Positions 22,818 to 31,051 of a stretch of 64,000 nt of DNA are shown piece after piece. Each line of letters starts with the position of its first letter. Within the stretch, counting starts at the first letter, position 1. The DNA is from Streptomyces sp. F63 (GTDB taxonomy: Bacteria > Actinomycetota > Actinomycetes > Streptomycetales > Streptomycetaceae). The position numbers and the translations under genes are program-made. The stretch covers positions 62,001-126,000 of the forward strand of contig NZ_JAGPXX010000006.1 in NCBI RefSeq assembly GCF_018070345.1, read 5' to 3'. The notes below the pieces were generated by a model. That model was not told the origin of the DNA and made no database searches. It saw only the letters and a list, made by a program, of their open reading frames with translations.

Positions 22818-22849
22818 CCGTGCCGTCAAGTTGCCGCTTGGCGGCACGG
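22818..22849 (-). terminator. Hairpin after the small membrane protein gene
   Basis: Arms 22,818-22,830 and 22,837-22,849 pair over 13 bp with one mismatch and a 6-nt loop. It begins 14 bp beyond the stop codon and separates the regulator unit from the MMPL gene. Confidence 0.6.
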
Positions 22850-22862
22850 TTCTGTTATCCCG

Positions 22863-23132
22863 TCACTCGATCTCCTTGAGGACGCGCTCGACCGACTGCA
22901 CGCGGGTCCGAAGATCGGCGAGATGCTCGTCGATTTCGGTCAGCTTCTGCTCGATGGCATCCTGGCTCCGCGTCGATTTCTCGGCGAGTGTCCGGTACTC
23001 GTAATCGCGGGCAAGAATGGCTCTGGCGCGCCAAGTCGCTGCCATGTTCCAGACGACGATCGTGACGATCACGATGACCATGCCGAAAATGCCGACAGCT
23101 CCGATGACTTCTTGCCAGCCTCGGGAGTTCAT
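22863..23132 (-). CDS. Small membrane protein with C-terminal coiled coil
   Basis: 89 residues. A single TM helix (about 10-30, VGIFGMVIVIVTIVVW) is followed by a charged helix of about 45 residues with heptad-like spacing (AIEQKLTEIDEHLADLRTRVQSV in overlapping parts), predicted to form a coiled coil in the cytoplasm. The layout resembles PspB-type proteins, but I do not claim homology. Its ATG overlaps the stop of the upstream ArsR-type gene (ATGA), so the two are translationally coupled and probably act together. Confidence 0.75.
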   Translation of the reverse strand: MNSRGWQEVIGAVGIFGMVIVIVTIVVWNMAATWRARAILARDYEYRTLAEKSTRSQDAIEQKLTEIDEHLADLRTRVQSVERVLKEIE

Positions 23133-23452
23133 GACGGAGATCCTTTCTCACCGTCCGGCTGGACGGTGTCGGGCGAGCTGAGCGTCGCCACGGCTGCCGC
23201 GATGGTTTCCGGTGTGAGATCGAGCGTGAAAGGGGTCACCTCGTAGAACTTCATGGCCTTTCCATCGCTCGATATCTCCAGGTGGGCCGAGACGAGACCC
23301 GCGGCCTCGAGCTTCCTCAGGTGGGCCTGGAGCAGGGGACGGCTGATGCCCAGCTCACGGGCCAGCTGGCTCACGTAGTTGCGCCGACGGGACAGGGCGG
23401 CCACGACCCGAAGGCGGTGCGGGTTGGCCAGCGTGGCCAACACATGCACCAT
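23129..23452 (-). CDS. ArsR-type winged-helix transcriptional regulator
   Basis: 107 residues from ATG 23,452, preceded by CGGAG; a GTG at 23,482 would add ten residues. The helix-turn-helix region reads ATLANPHRLRVVAAL...VSQLARELGISRPLLQAHLRKLEAAGLV, typical of ArsR/DUF-type winged helices. No Cys pair for metal sensing is visible, so it is not an obvious metal sensor. The gene is coupled to the small coiled-coil membrane protein gene, which may sense a membrane signal and tether or titrate the regulator (inference). Confidence 0.85.
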   Translation of the reverse strand: MVHVLATLANPHRLRVVAALSRRRNYVSQLARELGISRPLLQAHLRKLEAAGLVSAHLEISSDGKAMKFYEVTPFTLDLTPETIAAAVATLSSPDTVQPDGEKGSPS

Positions 23453-23571
23453 GTCGTCTCCGTCGCGGAAGGAGGTTCTCACAGCGGCGCACCCAACATG
23501 CCGGGAGGCGCCGGCAGGTGCGTGAGGGGGTTTCCGGTCATGTCGGTCAGGCACTCCGATCGCCAACTCGC

Positions 23572-24135
23572 TCATGATGCGTACGTGTTGGGACGAGGCC
23601 GTAAGAAGCCCTGCACGATCACGACGCTGCCCGCGACGAGCAGGGACAGCGCGGGCCCGATCAGGAACGGGGGGACGTCCGGGAGCGCCCGGCCGCCCAG
23701 GTAGCCGAAGCCGATGGTGTACGAGAGAAACAGAGCCTCGGCGATCCCCGCCCCCACCAGGTACTTGTGCAGGGGGTAACCCATGATGCCGGCAGCCACA
23801 CCGCCCGTCCCGCGCCCGGTGGGCACGAAGCGTATCGCGATCACGGAGGGAACTCCGTACCGCTGGATCCGCTGCGCCGTCCACTCCAGTGTCGAGCGGC
23901 GCCGGGCGTTCCGTGACATCCAGGCCAGCGCGCGACCGCGCGACCTGCGGCCCAGCCAGAAGACCCCGAGGTCCCCCAGGGTCGCGCTGGCCAGGAGGAT
24001 GGCGGCAAGAGGGGCGAGACTGAGACCGCCCGTCGCGGCGAGGGCGCCCGCCCCTGTCAGCAGAGCCGAGTTCGGCACCATGGGCGGCATGGTGACGACG
24101 ATGAGGAGCGCGTACATCCAGTGCGCGCTGTCCAT
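23572..24135 (-). CDS. DedA-family membrane protein
   Basis: 187 residues from ATG 24,135, preceded by AAGGGGAG; an upstream in-frame ATG lacks such a site. Several hydrophobic helices are present, with the family motif IRFVPTGRGTGGVAAGIMGY and a D-x3-FWLGR segment. DedA/VTT proteins act in the cytoplasmic membrane, some as phospholipid carriers or in envelope stress tolerance. Its place between the regulator and the thioesterase suggests a role in tolerance to a membrane-active product, but that is inference. Confidence 0.85.
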   Translation of the reverse strand: MDSAHWMYALLIVVTMPPMVPNSALLTGAGALAATGGLSLAPLAAILLASATLGDLGVFWLGRRSRGRALAWMSRNARRRSTLEWTAQRIQRYGVPSVIAIRFVPTGRGTGGVAAGIMGYPLHKYLVGAGIAEALFLSYTIGFGYLGGRALPDVPPFLIGPALSLLVAGSVVIVQGFLRPRPNTYAS

Positions 24136-24327
24136 GCCGACCAACTCCCCTTGGTGTTGTGCTCCCGTCTGCACCTGCATGAAAATGTTGGCAGGTGCCA
24201 AACCGGGAGGCAACAGCTGGCGGGAGCGACCAGGGAAATCTGCGAGTCGACCCCTAGGGGTCGCGGGCCGGCGGCCCCGGAGCTCCGGAGAGGAGACGAC
24301 CGGAACGCCGCCGTGACCGGACCCGGC

Positions 24328-25077
24328 TCACCGGGCCGGCAGCCGGGCCAGCTCCCCGGTCAGGATTCCGGTGAGCCGGGGCAGCGCATCGTCGAAGTAG
24401 AAGTGCCCGCCGTCGACCACGTGCACGGTGGCGCCGCCGATGGCGTAGTCCTTCCACCGCTCCAGGTCGGCGGGCGTGACCGACGGGTCCCCGTTGCCGC
24501 CTATGGCGACCAGCGGGCACGTCAGCGGAGCACCCGCGCTGTACTCGTACTTCTCGATCACCCGCAGGTCCCCGGAGAGGACGGGATGGGCGAGCTGCCA
24601 CAGCTCCTCGTCCTCCTCCAGCGCCCGTGCGCCCTCTCCTCCCAGCTCGCGGAGGTAGGCCCGCAGCGCGTCCTCCTCGAGTGGCAGGCTCCGGGGCACG
24701 CGTTCCGCCGGTGCCTTGCACGCGGAAACGAACAGAGCGCGCAAGGGCGAGGGGAATCGCGGCTGGAGCCGGCGGGCCGCTTCGAACGCCACCATGGCCC
24801 CCATGCTGTGTCCGAAGAACGCGGTGGGACGGTCCAAGGGCGTCTCCAAGGCCCGTACGATCTCCTCCGCCAGCTCGGGCAACGAGCCGGGCATGGAGTC
24901 GTGGTAACGGTCCTGCCGCCCGGGATACTGGACGGCGATCAGCTCGACCGTCTCCGGGAGCAAACGGGCCCAGCTGTGGAAGACGGATGCGGCTCCCCCC
25001 GCGTGCGGGAAACAGTACAGCCGGATCCGTGCCCGGGGACGCGGCAGAAAACACCGGAACGGACTGTGCGTCGTCAT
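24328..25077 (-). CDS. Type II (editing) thioesterase
   Basis: 249 residues, alpha/beta-hydrolase fold. Catalytic elements seen are GHSMG (nucleophile Ser), GGNGDPSVTP (Asp) and GGHFYF (His). LYCFPHAGGAASVFHSWA is the usual N-terminal signature of type II thioesterases, which clear misacylated carrier domains of NRPS/PKS. The start at ATG 25,077 has AGGAG upstream and matches family length. It follows the PPTase gene by 37 bp, probably in one operon. Confidence 0.93.
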   Translation of the reverse strand: MTTHSPFRCFLPRPRARIRLYCFPHAGGAASVFHSWARLLPETVELIAVQYPGRQDRYHDSMPGSLPELAEEIVRALETPLDRPTAFFGHSMGAMVAFEAARRLQPRFPSPLRALFVSACKAPAERVPRSLPLEEDALRAYLRELGGEGARALEEDEELWQLAHPVLSGDLRVIEKYEYSAGAPLTCPLVAIGGNGDPSVTPADLERWKDYAIGGATVHVVDGGHFYFDDALPRLTGILTGELARLPAR

Positions 25078-25114
25078 GGTCGCTCCTGACCACTCGAGGA
25101 CGGCCAAAACACCG

Positions 25115-25945
25115 TCAATCCTGTTCTTCGCCTGCTTGCACGCGATGCCCACGGCCATGCCGGGGCGGGTCGCCGAGGACCCGCAGTTCGACGGGACCGG
25201 TGGCCCGTCCCGCCTCCCTGGCCAGCGCGGCGACGAGGCCCGGGCCCAGGTTTACCTCCTCGACGAGCCAACTGCCCCGGCGGCCCGGACCGGTGTGCTC
25301 GACGACCACCGGATCCGCATCGGCGGGCAGCACGTCCAGACCGCGCAGATCGGTGACGATGCCGGTCCCGACGGCCTTCAGAACCGCTTCCTTCCGGGTC
25401 CAGGAGCGGAGCAGGAACTCCTGCCGGCCGTCCGCGTGCCTCATCGCCCGCATCCGGGCCAGTTCACGGTCGGACAACACCAGTTCCGACACGCCGTCCG
25501 GCGGGGAGCCGTGGCTGCTCTCGATGTCGACACCGACAGCCGCCCCCGCCGTGACGGCCAGGGCCCAGAGCGGACCCGACCGGGAGAGACTGAACTCCAG
25601 GCTGGTGGCGGGCCGGACGATCCGGGGCCGGCCGTGTGTGCGGTCCCCGCAGGCCGGGCAGCTGTGCCGGCCGAACTGGATCGCGCCGGGGGACCGGCCG
25701 AGGTAGTGATCGGCGAGCAGACGGCGCAGCACGGCGTGGGCGCCCGCGTAATGGGCGTCGAACGGAGGCCGCCTCCCGCGAGTGAGCCGGAGTTCCTCGT
25801 CATCGAGGAGGGCGAGGTCGTCCGGGACGAGTTCGTCCGCGACCCGGCCGTGCCAGATGTGAACCGTGCCTGTTCCGGCAAGGCGGCCGCGGCGGCCCCG
25901 GACCGTCCGGTCGCTCGAATCGACGGGGTGCACGGTCGACTCCAT
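25115..25945 (-). CDS. Sfp-type 4'-phosphopantetheinyl transferase
   Basis: 276 residues from ATG 25,945; an in-frame ATG at 25,993 would add 16. The magnesium-binding GVDIE and the W-x-R-K-E-A-x-L-K-A motif (SWTRKEAVLKAVGTG) identify the family, which attaches the CoA-derived arm to carrier-domain serines. It should activate the six T domains of the adjacent NRPS. Neither start has a clear ribosome binding site; I chose the downstream one because the TATAG repeat then lies at the same distance (about 93-112 bp) as it does upstream of mbtH. Confidence 0.92.
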   Translation of the reverse strand: MESTVHPVDSSDRTVRGRRGRLAGTGTVHIWHGRVADELVPDDLALLDDEELRLTRGRRPPFDAHYAGAHAVLRRLLADHYLGRSPGAIQFGRHSCPACGDRTHGRPRIVRPATSLEFSLSRSGPLWALAVTAGAAVGVDIESSHGSPPDGVSELVLSDRELARMRAMRHADGRQEFLLRSWTRKEAVLKAVGTGIVTDLRGLDVLPADADPVVVEHTGPGRRGSWLVEEVNLGPGLVAALAREAGRATGPVELRVLGDPPRHGRGHRVQAGEEQD

Positions 25946-26037
25946 ACGTAGAGGGCAGCGGAAACCAGGGCCCGCGGCGGCCGTCCCGTCCATGCCGCGA
26001 CGGCCACAGCACGGCCTTCCCCCACCCTGGGACGCCC

Positions 26038-26057
26038 GGCTATACCCGCGCTATACC
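26038..26057 (-). promoter_or_regulatory. TATAG direct repeat upstream of the PPTase gene
   Basis: On the minus strand GGTATAGCGCGGGTATAG has TATAG twice with 11-bp period. It closely resembles the element before mbtH at 20,302-20,322, so a common activator of the biosynthetic operons is plausible. Confidence 0.5.
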
Positions 26058-26123
26058 TCTTCGGCGGGTTTCGGCGGCAGAGTCCGGCCTGGTCGCGGGG
26101 CCGGTGCTGTCGGGGCAGGCTGT

Positions 26124-26340
26124 GCTTGCGGCCGGCGTCACCCGCCCGGACCCGGCCGGCTCGGCCCGCAGGATGGCGACATCCGCGAGGCAGTCCCCGC
26201 CCAGCGCGACCGCCAGGGCCACGTCCAGCAGGATCTTGCCCCGGATCGTGTACCGCTCGGGCCTTCCGCCACGGCGCCGGCGCCGCCGCTGTCGCGGTGT
26301 CCAAGCCGGCCTTGCGGACGGTCCCGGCCGGCAGCACGCC
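26124..26340 (-). pseudogene. Broken IS1380-family transposase remnant
   Basis: One frame reads AGTVRKAGLDTATAAAPAPW followed by RKARAVHDPGQ. A second frame continues with RGKILLDVALAVALGGDCLA then DVAILRAEP. Joined across a frameshift near 26,243 they match the N-terminal region of IS1380-type DDE transposases as I remember them (W-R-K-x-x-A-x-H-D-P-G-K then LGGDCLADIALLRAEP). Sequence beyond about 26,124 is unrecognisable and no terminal repeats were seen. The remainder of 25,994-26,428 holds only the PPTase promoter region. Confidence 0.65.
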
Positions 26341-26428
26341 CCCGGCCCGCCGGGAAGATCCACGCGTGTGCCGGCCCCCTCGCCGCTTCGCCGCACCGCT
26401 TGCACAGCACGGGCTCGTCGAGGGCGGT

Positions 26429-27361
26429 TCACGCCGCACGCCACTGCCGGTAGGCCGCGACGGCGACGACCAGGTCCTCCCACGCCATCCCGGATGTTTT
26501 CACGACGGTTGGGCGGTCACCCGGGAGAGCCGTGCCCCCCGCGCCGAGCAGGTCGGCCATGGTCACCAGGGAAGTCGGGTCGAACCTGCCCTCCTGCACC
26601 GCGAGGATGACGTCCCCAGCCTCGCGAAGCGCGACGCCCCGGCTCTCGACGATGACCGTTGCACGGCCCATGAGCACACCGTCGAGCTCACGCACCGACG
26701 GCTCATGAGAACCGACGGCCAGCACAAGGGCTGAGTCGCGTACGAGACGTCCGTCCACGACCGGCCGGCGGGCCGAGGTCGCGGTGACGATGACGTCGGC
26801 CTTGCCAACGCAACCGGTGACCGCCGCGTCCTCCGCGGCCAGGTGACGATCCGCCCACACCGGGGTCGCACCGCCGCGCCGCGTCACGGCCGTGACATCG
26901 GCGAGGGGCACGTGTGCCCGGATCGTGCGCGCGTGCCCCTCGCCCTGCGGGCCCACCCCGAAGACCACGAGCCGCAGCCCGCCGGGGGAGAGGTCCGCGA
27001 GAACATGCAGCCGGTCCAGACAGGCCCCCACCGAGACTGCGGGGGTGCGCAGGGTCGTCAGCGCGACCCCGTCGAGGATCGCGGCGGGAGCCAGCGTCCC
27101 ACTGTCGTGCAGGAGGTACGTCGCGTTGATCCGTGGCAGGCCACGTGCGGCATTGCCCGGAGCGACGGTCGCGACCTTCACCCCGAACCAGCCGCCGGCC
27201 TCCGACGGCATGAGCAGCCCCTGGCCGCTGGCCAGACCAAGGACGCTGCGCGGTGCGTCGTGGTCCGGATCGAGCCCCGCGGCCAGTGCGTCGCGGACGG
27301 CGGCCACGGCGGCGGCGTAACCGAGCGCGAAGACGTCCTCGGCATCGAGAATCGCGCTCAC
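26429..27361 (-). CDS. Ornithine cyclodeaminase/mu-crystallin family protein, probable delta1-pyrroline-2-carboxylate reductase
   Basis: 310 residues from GTG 27,361, which overlaps the racemase-family stop as GTGA. The motifs FGVKVATVAPGN, TLRTPAVS and a Rossmann VVFGVGPQGEGHARTI segment define the family. Members include ornithine cyclodeaminase, alanine dehydrogenase and NAD(P)H-dependent delta1-pyrroline-2-carboxylate reductase. Next to a proline racemase-family gene and an amino acid importer, the last is most likely: it would reduce the product of 3-hydroxyproline dehydration to proline. It is the final gene of the seven-gene importer operon. Confidence 0.8.
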   Translation of the reverse strand: MSAILDAEDVFALGYAAAVAAVRDALAAGLDPDHDAPRSVLGLASGQGLLMPSEAGGWFGVKVATVAPGNAARGLPRINATYLLHDSGTLAPAAILDGVALTTLRTPAVSVGACLDRLHVLADLSPGGLRLVVFGVGPQGEGHARTIRAHVPLADVTAVTRRGGATPVWADRHLAAEDAAVTGCVGKADVIVTATSARRPVVDGRLVRDSALVLAVGSHEPSVRELDGVLMGRATVIVESRGVALREAGDVILAVQEGRFDPTSLVTMADLLGAGGTALPGDRPTVVKTSGMAWEDLVVAVAAYRQWRAA

Positions 27362-28401
27362 CGCAGCACGAATCCGGGAACGAGCACGTCCCGGGGATCG
27401 ACGGTGAATCGGCACGTCCCGACGGCATGGGCCGTGCCCGTCACCGCCGTGACGACCGCCGGAAGTCCGTGTGCCGTGGTCTGTTCCGCGATCCGCGCGC
27501 GGAACACGGAGCCCACCACGGACTCGTGCCGCAGCTCGTCACCCGGCTGCAGTTCCCCGGTGGCCGCGAGCAGCGCGACTCTGGCCGACGTGCCCGAACC
27601 GCACGGGGATCGGTCGACCTCACCATCGGCGAACACCGTGATGTTGCGCTGGTGCAACTCCCGGCTGCCGTCGGCCCGCAGCCGCGGAGGGGAGACCTCC
27701 TCCGTGAAGACCGTGCCATAGATCCCGGACAGCCGGGCATCGCCCGGGTGCTCGGCGGCACCGGCAGCGTTCAGCGCACTGCGGATCTCGCGGCCCACCG
27801 TGATGAGCTCCGTGACCTCCTGCGGCCGCACCCGCAGGCCGACCGCCTGTGCCGGCAGCACGGCATACATCGCACCGCCGAACCCGATGTCGACGCAGAC
27901 CGTCCCGTGTGAAGTCGCGACCTCGACGCCGCCGGCGTGGACATGGCCGGCGACGTTCGTGAACGTCACCTCATCGACCAGCCCTCCGCTGGTGCGGACG
28001 CTCGCCGTGACACGCCCTGAGGGGACGTCGACCACGACGTCCGTCACGCCGTCGGCGGGAGCCGGAACCCGGCCGGAGGCGACTGCCCAGGCGCCGAGGG
28101 CGATCGTCCCGTGTCCGCATGCCGTGGAGAACCCGTCCTTGTGCCAGAAGAGGACACCGAGGTGGGCGTCGGCGTCGTCCGGTGGAACCAGGAAACCGCC
28201 GTACATGTCCGCGTGACCGCGGGGCTCGCTGCACAGCAGCGCCCGCAGCCACTGCACGTCCCCGCTCTCCATCGCGACGATCCGGCGCTCGGCGACGGTC
28301 AGTCCCGCACCGGTCACCGCGGCGGGGCTGTAGGGCACGATGCGGAACGGTTCGCCGCCGGTATGCCAGTCGATCGTCTCGATCGGGTCCGTTCTTCTCA
28401 T
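27358..28401 (-). CDS. Proline racemase-family enzyme (hydroxyproline epimerase or 3-hydroxyproline dehydratase)
   Basis: 347 residues. Family motifs are HTGGEPFRI, SEPRGHADMYGGFL, TACGHGTIA and DRSPCGSGTSAR. Both catalytic-site cysteines (A-C-G-H-G and S-P-C-G-S-G) are present. The Cys/Cys pair is typical of proline racemase and 4-hydroxyproline 2-epimerase, whereas trans-3-hydroxyproline dehydratases usually have Ser or Thr at one site. The neighbouring OCD-family reductase points to 3-hydroxyproline chemistry, so residues and context disagree. It follows the LivF gene by 3 bp and is divergent in sequence from the epimerases at 33,600 and 44,072. Confidence 0.8.
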   Translation of the reverse strand: MRRTDPIETIDWHTGGEPFRIVPYSPAAVTGAGLTVAERRIVAMESGDVQWLRALLCSEPRGHADMYGGFLVPPDDADAHLGVLFWHKDGFSTACGHGTIALGAWAVASGRVPAPADGVTDVVVDVPSGRVTASVRTSGGLVDEVTFTNVAGHVHAGGVEVATSHGTVCVDIGFGGAMYAVLPAQAVGLRVRPQEVTELITVGREIRSALNAAGAAEHPGDARLSGIYGTVFTEEVSPPRLRADGSRELHQRNITVFADGEVDRSPCGSGTSARVALLAATGELQPGDELRHESVVGSVFRARIAEQTTAHGLPAVVTAVTGTAHAVGTCRFTVDPRDVLVPGFVLR

Positions 28402-28404
28402 CGT

Positions 28405-29121
28405 TCACGCTCCCAGGTATGCCTCGACGACCTGAGGGTCGGCGCGCAGGTCGGCGGCCGGCCCGGTCACCGTGACGCGGCCGGAGTCGATGACGTAACC
28501 GCGGTGGGCGATCTTGAGGGCGGCCCGTGCGTTCTGCTCGATGAGCAGCACCGACGTGCCTGCCCGGTTGATCGACACGATGGCGTCCATGACGTGGGCC
28601 ACGACCAGCGGGGCCAGTCCCATCGACGGTTCGTCCAGCATGACCAGCCGGGGCCCGGCGATCAGCGCCCGGCCGATCGCCAGCATCTGCTGTTCTCCGC
28701 CGGAGAGGGTGCCGCCCTGCTGGTTGCGGCGCTCGGCCATGCGCGGGAACAACTCGTAGACCTGATCGATCCGTTGGTCGATCGACAAGCTGTCGCGCAC
28801 GGTGTAGCCGCCGAGTTGAAGGTTCTCATGGACCGTCAGCCGTGAGAAGATCCGCCGGCCCTCGGGCACGTGCACGATCCCGCGTTCGACGATGGACCAG
28901 GGCGTCGCCGCCGTGATGTCTTCTCCGTACGCCGTGACGGTCCCGGCCCGGGACCGCACCACGCCGGATATCGCGGAGACCGTCGTGGACTTGCCGGCGC
29001 CGTTGTTGCCCAGCAGCGCGACGATCTCGTTCTCGCCGACGGTGAGGTCGAGCCCCCCGAGGGCTTCCACCTTGCCGTAGGCGACCTCAAGGCCCTTGAT
29101 GTCAAGGATTGTCTTCACCAC
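28405..29121 (-). CDS. livF: Branched-chain amino acid-type ABC transporter ATPase (LivF type)
   Basis: 238 residues. Walker A is GNNGAGKST, the signature LSGGEQQ and Walker B LVMLDEPSMGL. The C-terminus ends EAYLGA as in LivF proteins. Two consecutive GTG codons (29,121 and 29,118) are possible starts, the second overlapping the livG stop as GTGA. In this operon the cargo is probably hydroxyproline or proline rather than Leu/Ile/Val (inference from neighbours). Confidence 0.93.
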   Translation of the reverse strand: MVKTILDIKGLEVAYGKVEALGGLDLTVGENEIVALLGNNGAGKSTTVSAISGVVRSRAGTVTAYGEDITAATPWSIVERGIVHVPEGRRIFSRLTVHENLQLGGYTVRDSLSIDQRIDQVYELFPRMAERRNQQGGTLSGGEQQMLAIGRALIAGPRLVMLDEPSMGLAPLVVAHVMDAIVSINRAGTSVLLIEQNARAALKIAHRGYVIDSGRVTVTGPAADLRADPQVVEAYLGA

Positions 29122-29954
29122 TCCACCTCCGCCGTGCCACCCGGGCCCCCTTCGGCCGCGATACGCGCGGCCTCCGCATGTGCTTCCTCGTCCTCCGCAC
29201 CGAGGTATGCCTCGATGACCGCCGGGTTCGTCCGGATCGCCGCCGGGGTGCCCTCGGCGATCTCCTTGCCGTGGCTCAGGACGACGATCCGTTCGGACAC
29301 CTCCATGACCAGGCCCATGTCGTGCTCGATCAGGACCACCGCGATCCCGAGGCCGGCGATGCGCCGTATGAGGTCGAGCAGTTGCGTCTTCTCCCCGTGG
29401 TTGAGTCCGGCCGCCGGCTCGTCGAGCAGAAGCATCCGGGGCTCACGGGCCAGCGCTCGGGCGATCTCGACGCGCCGCTGCTCGCCGTACGGGAGGTTGC
29501 GGATCTGCGCGGTCCGGTCGTACTCCATCCCGACGAAGTCCAGCCACGTGTGCGCCTCGGCGGTGGCCGCGTCCTCACCGCGCCAGTAGCGCGGCGTATG
29601 CAGCATCGCGTCGAGGACGTTCTGCTTGATGCGGACGTGCATGCCGGCCCGCACGTTGTCCAGCACCGTCAGGTCGCCGAAGAGCCGGAGGTTCTGGAAT
29701 GTCCGCGCGATCCCGCTCGCGGCGATCACGGCCGGCCGCTTCCCGGTGATGTCGGTGCCGCCGAACGTCACCGAGCCCGCCGAAGGCCGGTAGAAGCCGG
29801 TGATGCAGTTGAAGGCACTTGTCTTGCCGGCACCGTTCGGGCCGATGACCGAGAGCACCTCACCTTCGTGGACGCAGAACCTCAGGCCGTCGACGGCACG
29901 TACTCCACCGAACGAGACCGCCATGTCCTTCACGTCGAGGAGCACCCTGCTCAC
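29115..29954 (-). CDS. livG: Branched-chain amino acid-type ABC transporter ATPase (LivG type)
   Basis: 279 residues from GTG 29,954, overlapping the livM stop as GTGA. It has Walker A GPNGAGKTS, the LivG-typical GIARTFQNLRLF, Walker B MLLLDEPAAGLN and the D-loop/H-loop LIEHDMGLVME. It ends with an acidic tail of about 25 residues (EDEEAHAEAAR) longer than usual. It pairs with LivF to energise the importer. Confidence 0.93.
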   Translation of the reverse strand: MSRVLLDVKDMAVSFGGVRAVDGLRFCVHEGEVLSVIGPNGAGKTSAFNCITGFYRPSAGSVTFGGTDITGKRPAVIAASGIARTFQNLRLFGDLTVLDNVRAGMHVRIKQNVLDAMLHTPRYWRGEDAATAEAHTWLDFVGMEYDRTAQIRNLPYGEQRRVEIARALAREPRMLLLDEPAAGLNHGEKTQLLDLIRRIAGLGIAVVLIEHDMGLVMEVSERIVVLSHGKEIAEGTPAAIRTNPAVIEAYLGAEDEEAHAEAARIAAEGGPGGTAEVEW

Positions 29955-31051
29955 GACGCACCTCCCGGGGATCGGCGCCCGTGCCGCCTGGTCTCGCCAC
30001 TACGGGCCGGCAGCAGTCCCTGCGGGCGGAAGATCATGAAGACGATCAGCAGCAGACCGAAGATGAGATAACGCCAGTTCTCCGCGCCACGCAGCAGCTC
30101 GGGGAGCAGCGAGATCGCGAGAGCCCCGACCACGACACCGGGCGTGGAACCCATACCGCCCAGGACGACGGCCATCAGAATGAGCGCCGACCACAAGAAG
30201 TTGAAGCTCGGCGGAGAGATCGCCGTCTGATGCGCCGCGAACAGCACGCCCGCGATACCGCCGAAGACCGCGCCGGCGATGTAGGCCGCGAACTTCACCT
30301 TGTAGGTGTGGATCCCCATGGCCTCGGCGGCGTCCTCGTCCTCGCGGACGAACCGCCACGCCCGGCCGGTCCGGCCACGTCCGAGCCGGCTCGAGAACAG
30401 CACCGCGGCACAGACCACGACCGCGGTGACCCAGTAGAGGGCGATGTCGGCACGCAGGCCGAAGTCACCGAAGCCGGGGATGCCGTACAAGCCGTTCGGT
30501 CCGCCGGTGAAGTCGAGATTGTTCGCCGTGATGCGGATGATCTCGCCGAAGCCGAGGGTGACGATGGCCAGGTAATCGCTGCGCAGCCGAAGCGTCGGCC
30601 CGCCGATGAGGAGTCCGCCGACGATCGCGGCGAGCACGACCACGGGGACGGTCGCGATCAGCGGCCACCCGAACTTCGTCGCCAGGAGGCCCGAGGTGTA
30701 CGCGCCGACCGCGAAGAACGCGGCGTACCCGAGGTCGAGGAGTCCGCAGTAGCCGACCACGATGTTCAGCCCGACCGCGAGCATCACGAAAATGAGCGCG
30801 TCCGTGGCGAGCTGGATGGTGTAGGTGCCGGAATCGAGGTACGGCAGTGCCACCGCGGCCGCGGCCACGCCGAGGCCGAGCCACCTGCTCGCCAGGATGC
30901 CGGACGCCGCCCCGGCGATGGCCGCACGGCTCGACTTCGGCGTCCCGACTCCCTTGCCCGCGAGCGCATTGTTGGCAGGCGCGCGTTCCTCCACGGCGTT
31001 GACGTAGGCCGAGGCCTCCTCGCCGACGCGCAGAGTCGACTCGTCGTTCAT
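29951..31051 (-). CDS. livM: Branched-chain amino acid-type ABC permease (LivM type)
   Basis: 366 residues from ATG 31,051, whose A overlaps the livH stop. An N-terminal hydrophilic stretch of about 45 residues precedes about eight TM helices. Family motifs include GLNIVVGYCGLLDLGYAAFF and LRLRSDYLAIVTLGFGEIIR, and it ends with FMIFRPQGLLPAR. A longer in-frame upstream extension inside livH lacks a ribosome site and was rejected. Confidence 0.92.
   Translation of the reverse strand: MNDESTLRVGEEASAYVNAVEERAPANNALAGKGVGTPKSSRAAIAGAASGILASRWLGLGVAAAAVALPYLDSGTYTIQLATDALIFVMLAVGLNIVVGYCGLLDLGYAAFFAVGAYTSGLLATKFGWPLIATVPVVVLAAIVGGLLIGGPTLRLRSDYLAIVTLGFGEIIRITANNLDFTGGPNGLYGIPGFGDFGLRADIALYWVTAVVVCAAVLFSSRLGRGRTGRAWRFVREDEDAAEAMGIHTYKVKFAAYIAGAVFGGIAGVLFAAHQTAISPPSFNFLWSALILMAVVLGGMGSTPGVVVGALAISLLPELLRGAENWRYLIFGLLLIVFMIFRPQGLLPARSGETRRHGRRSPGGAS

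Noticed and set aside
24254..25093. Alternative minus-strand frame of 279 residues over the thioesterase
   Set aside because: No motif; the overlapping frame carries the complete Ser-Asp-His thioesterase signature.
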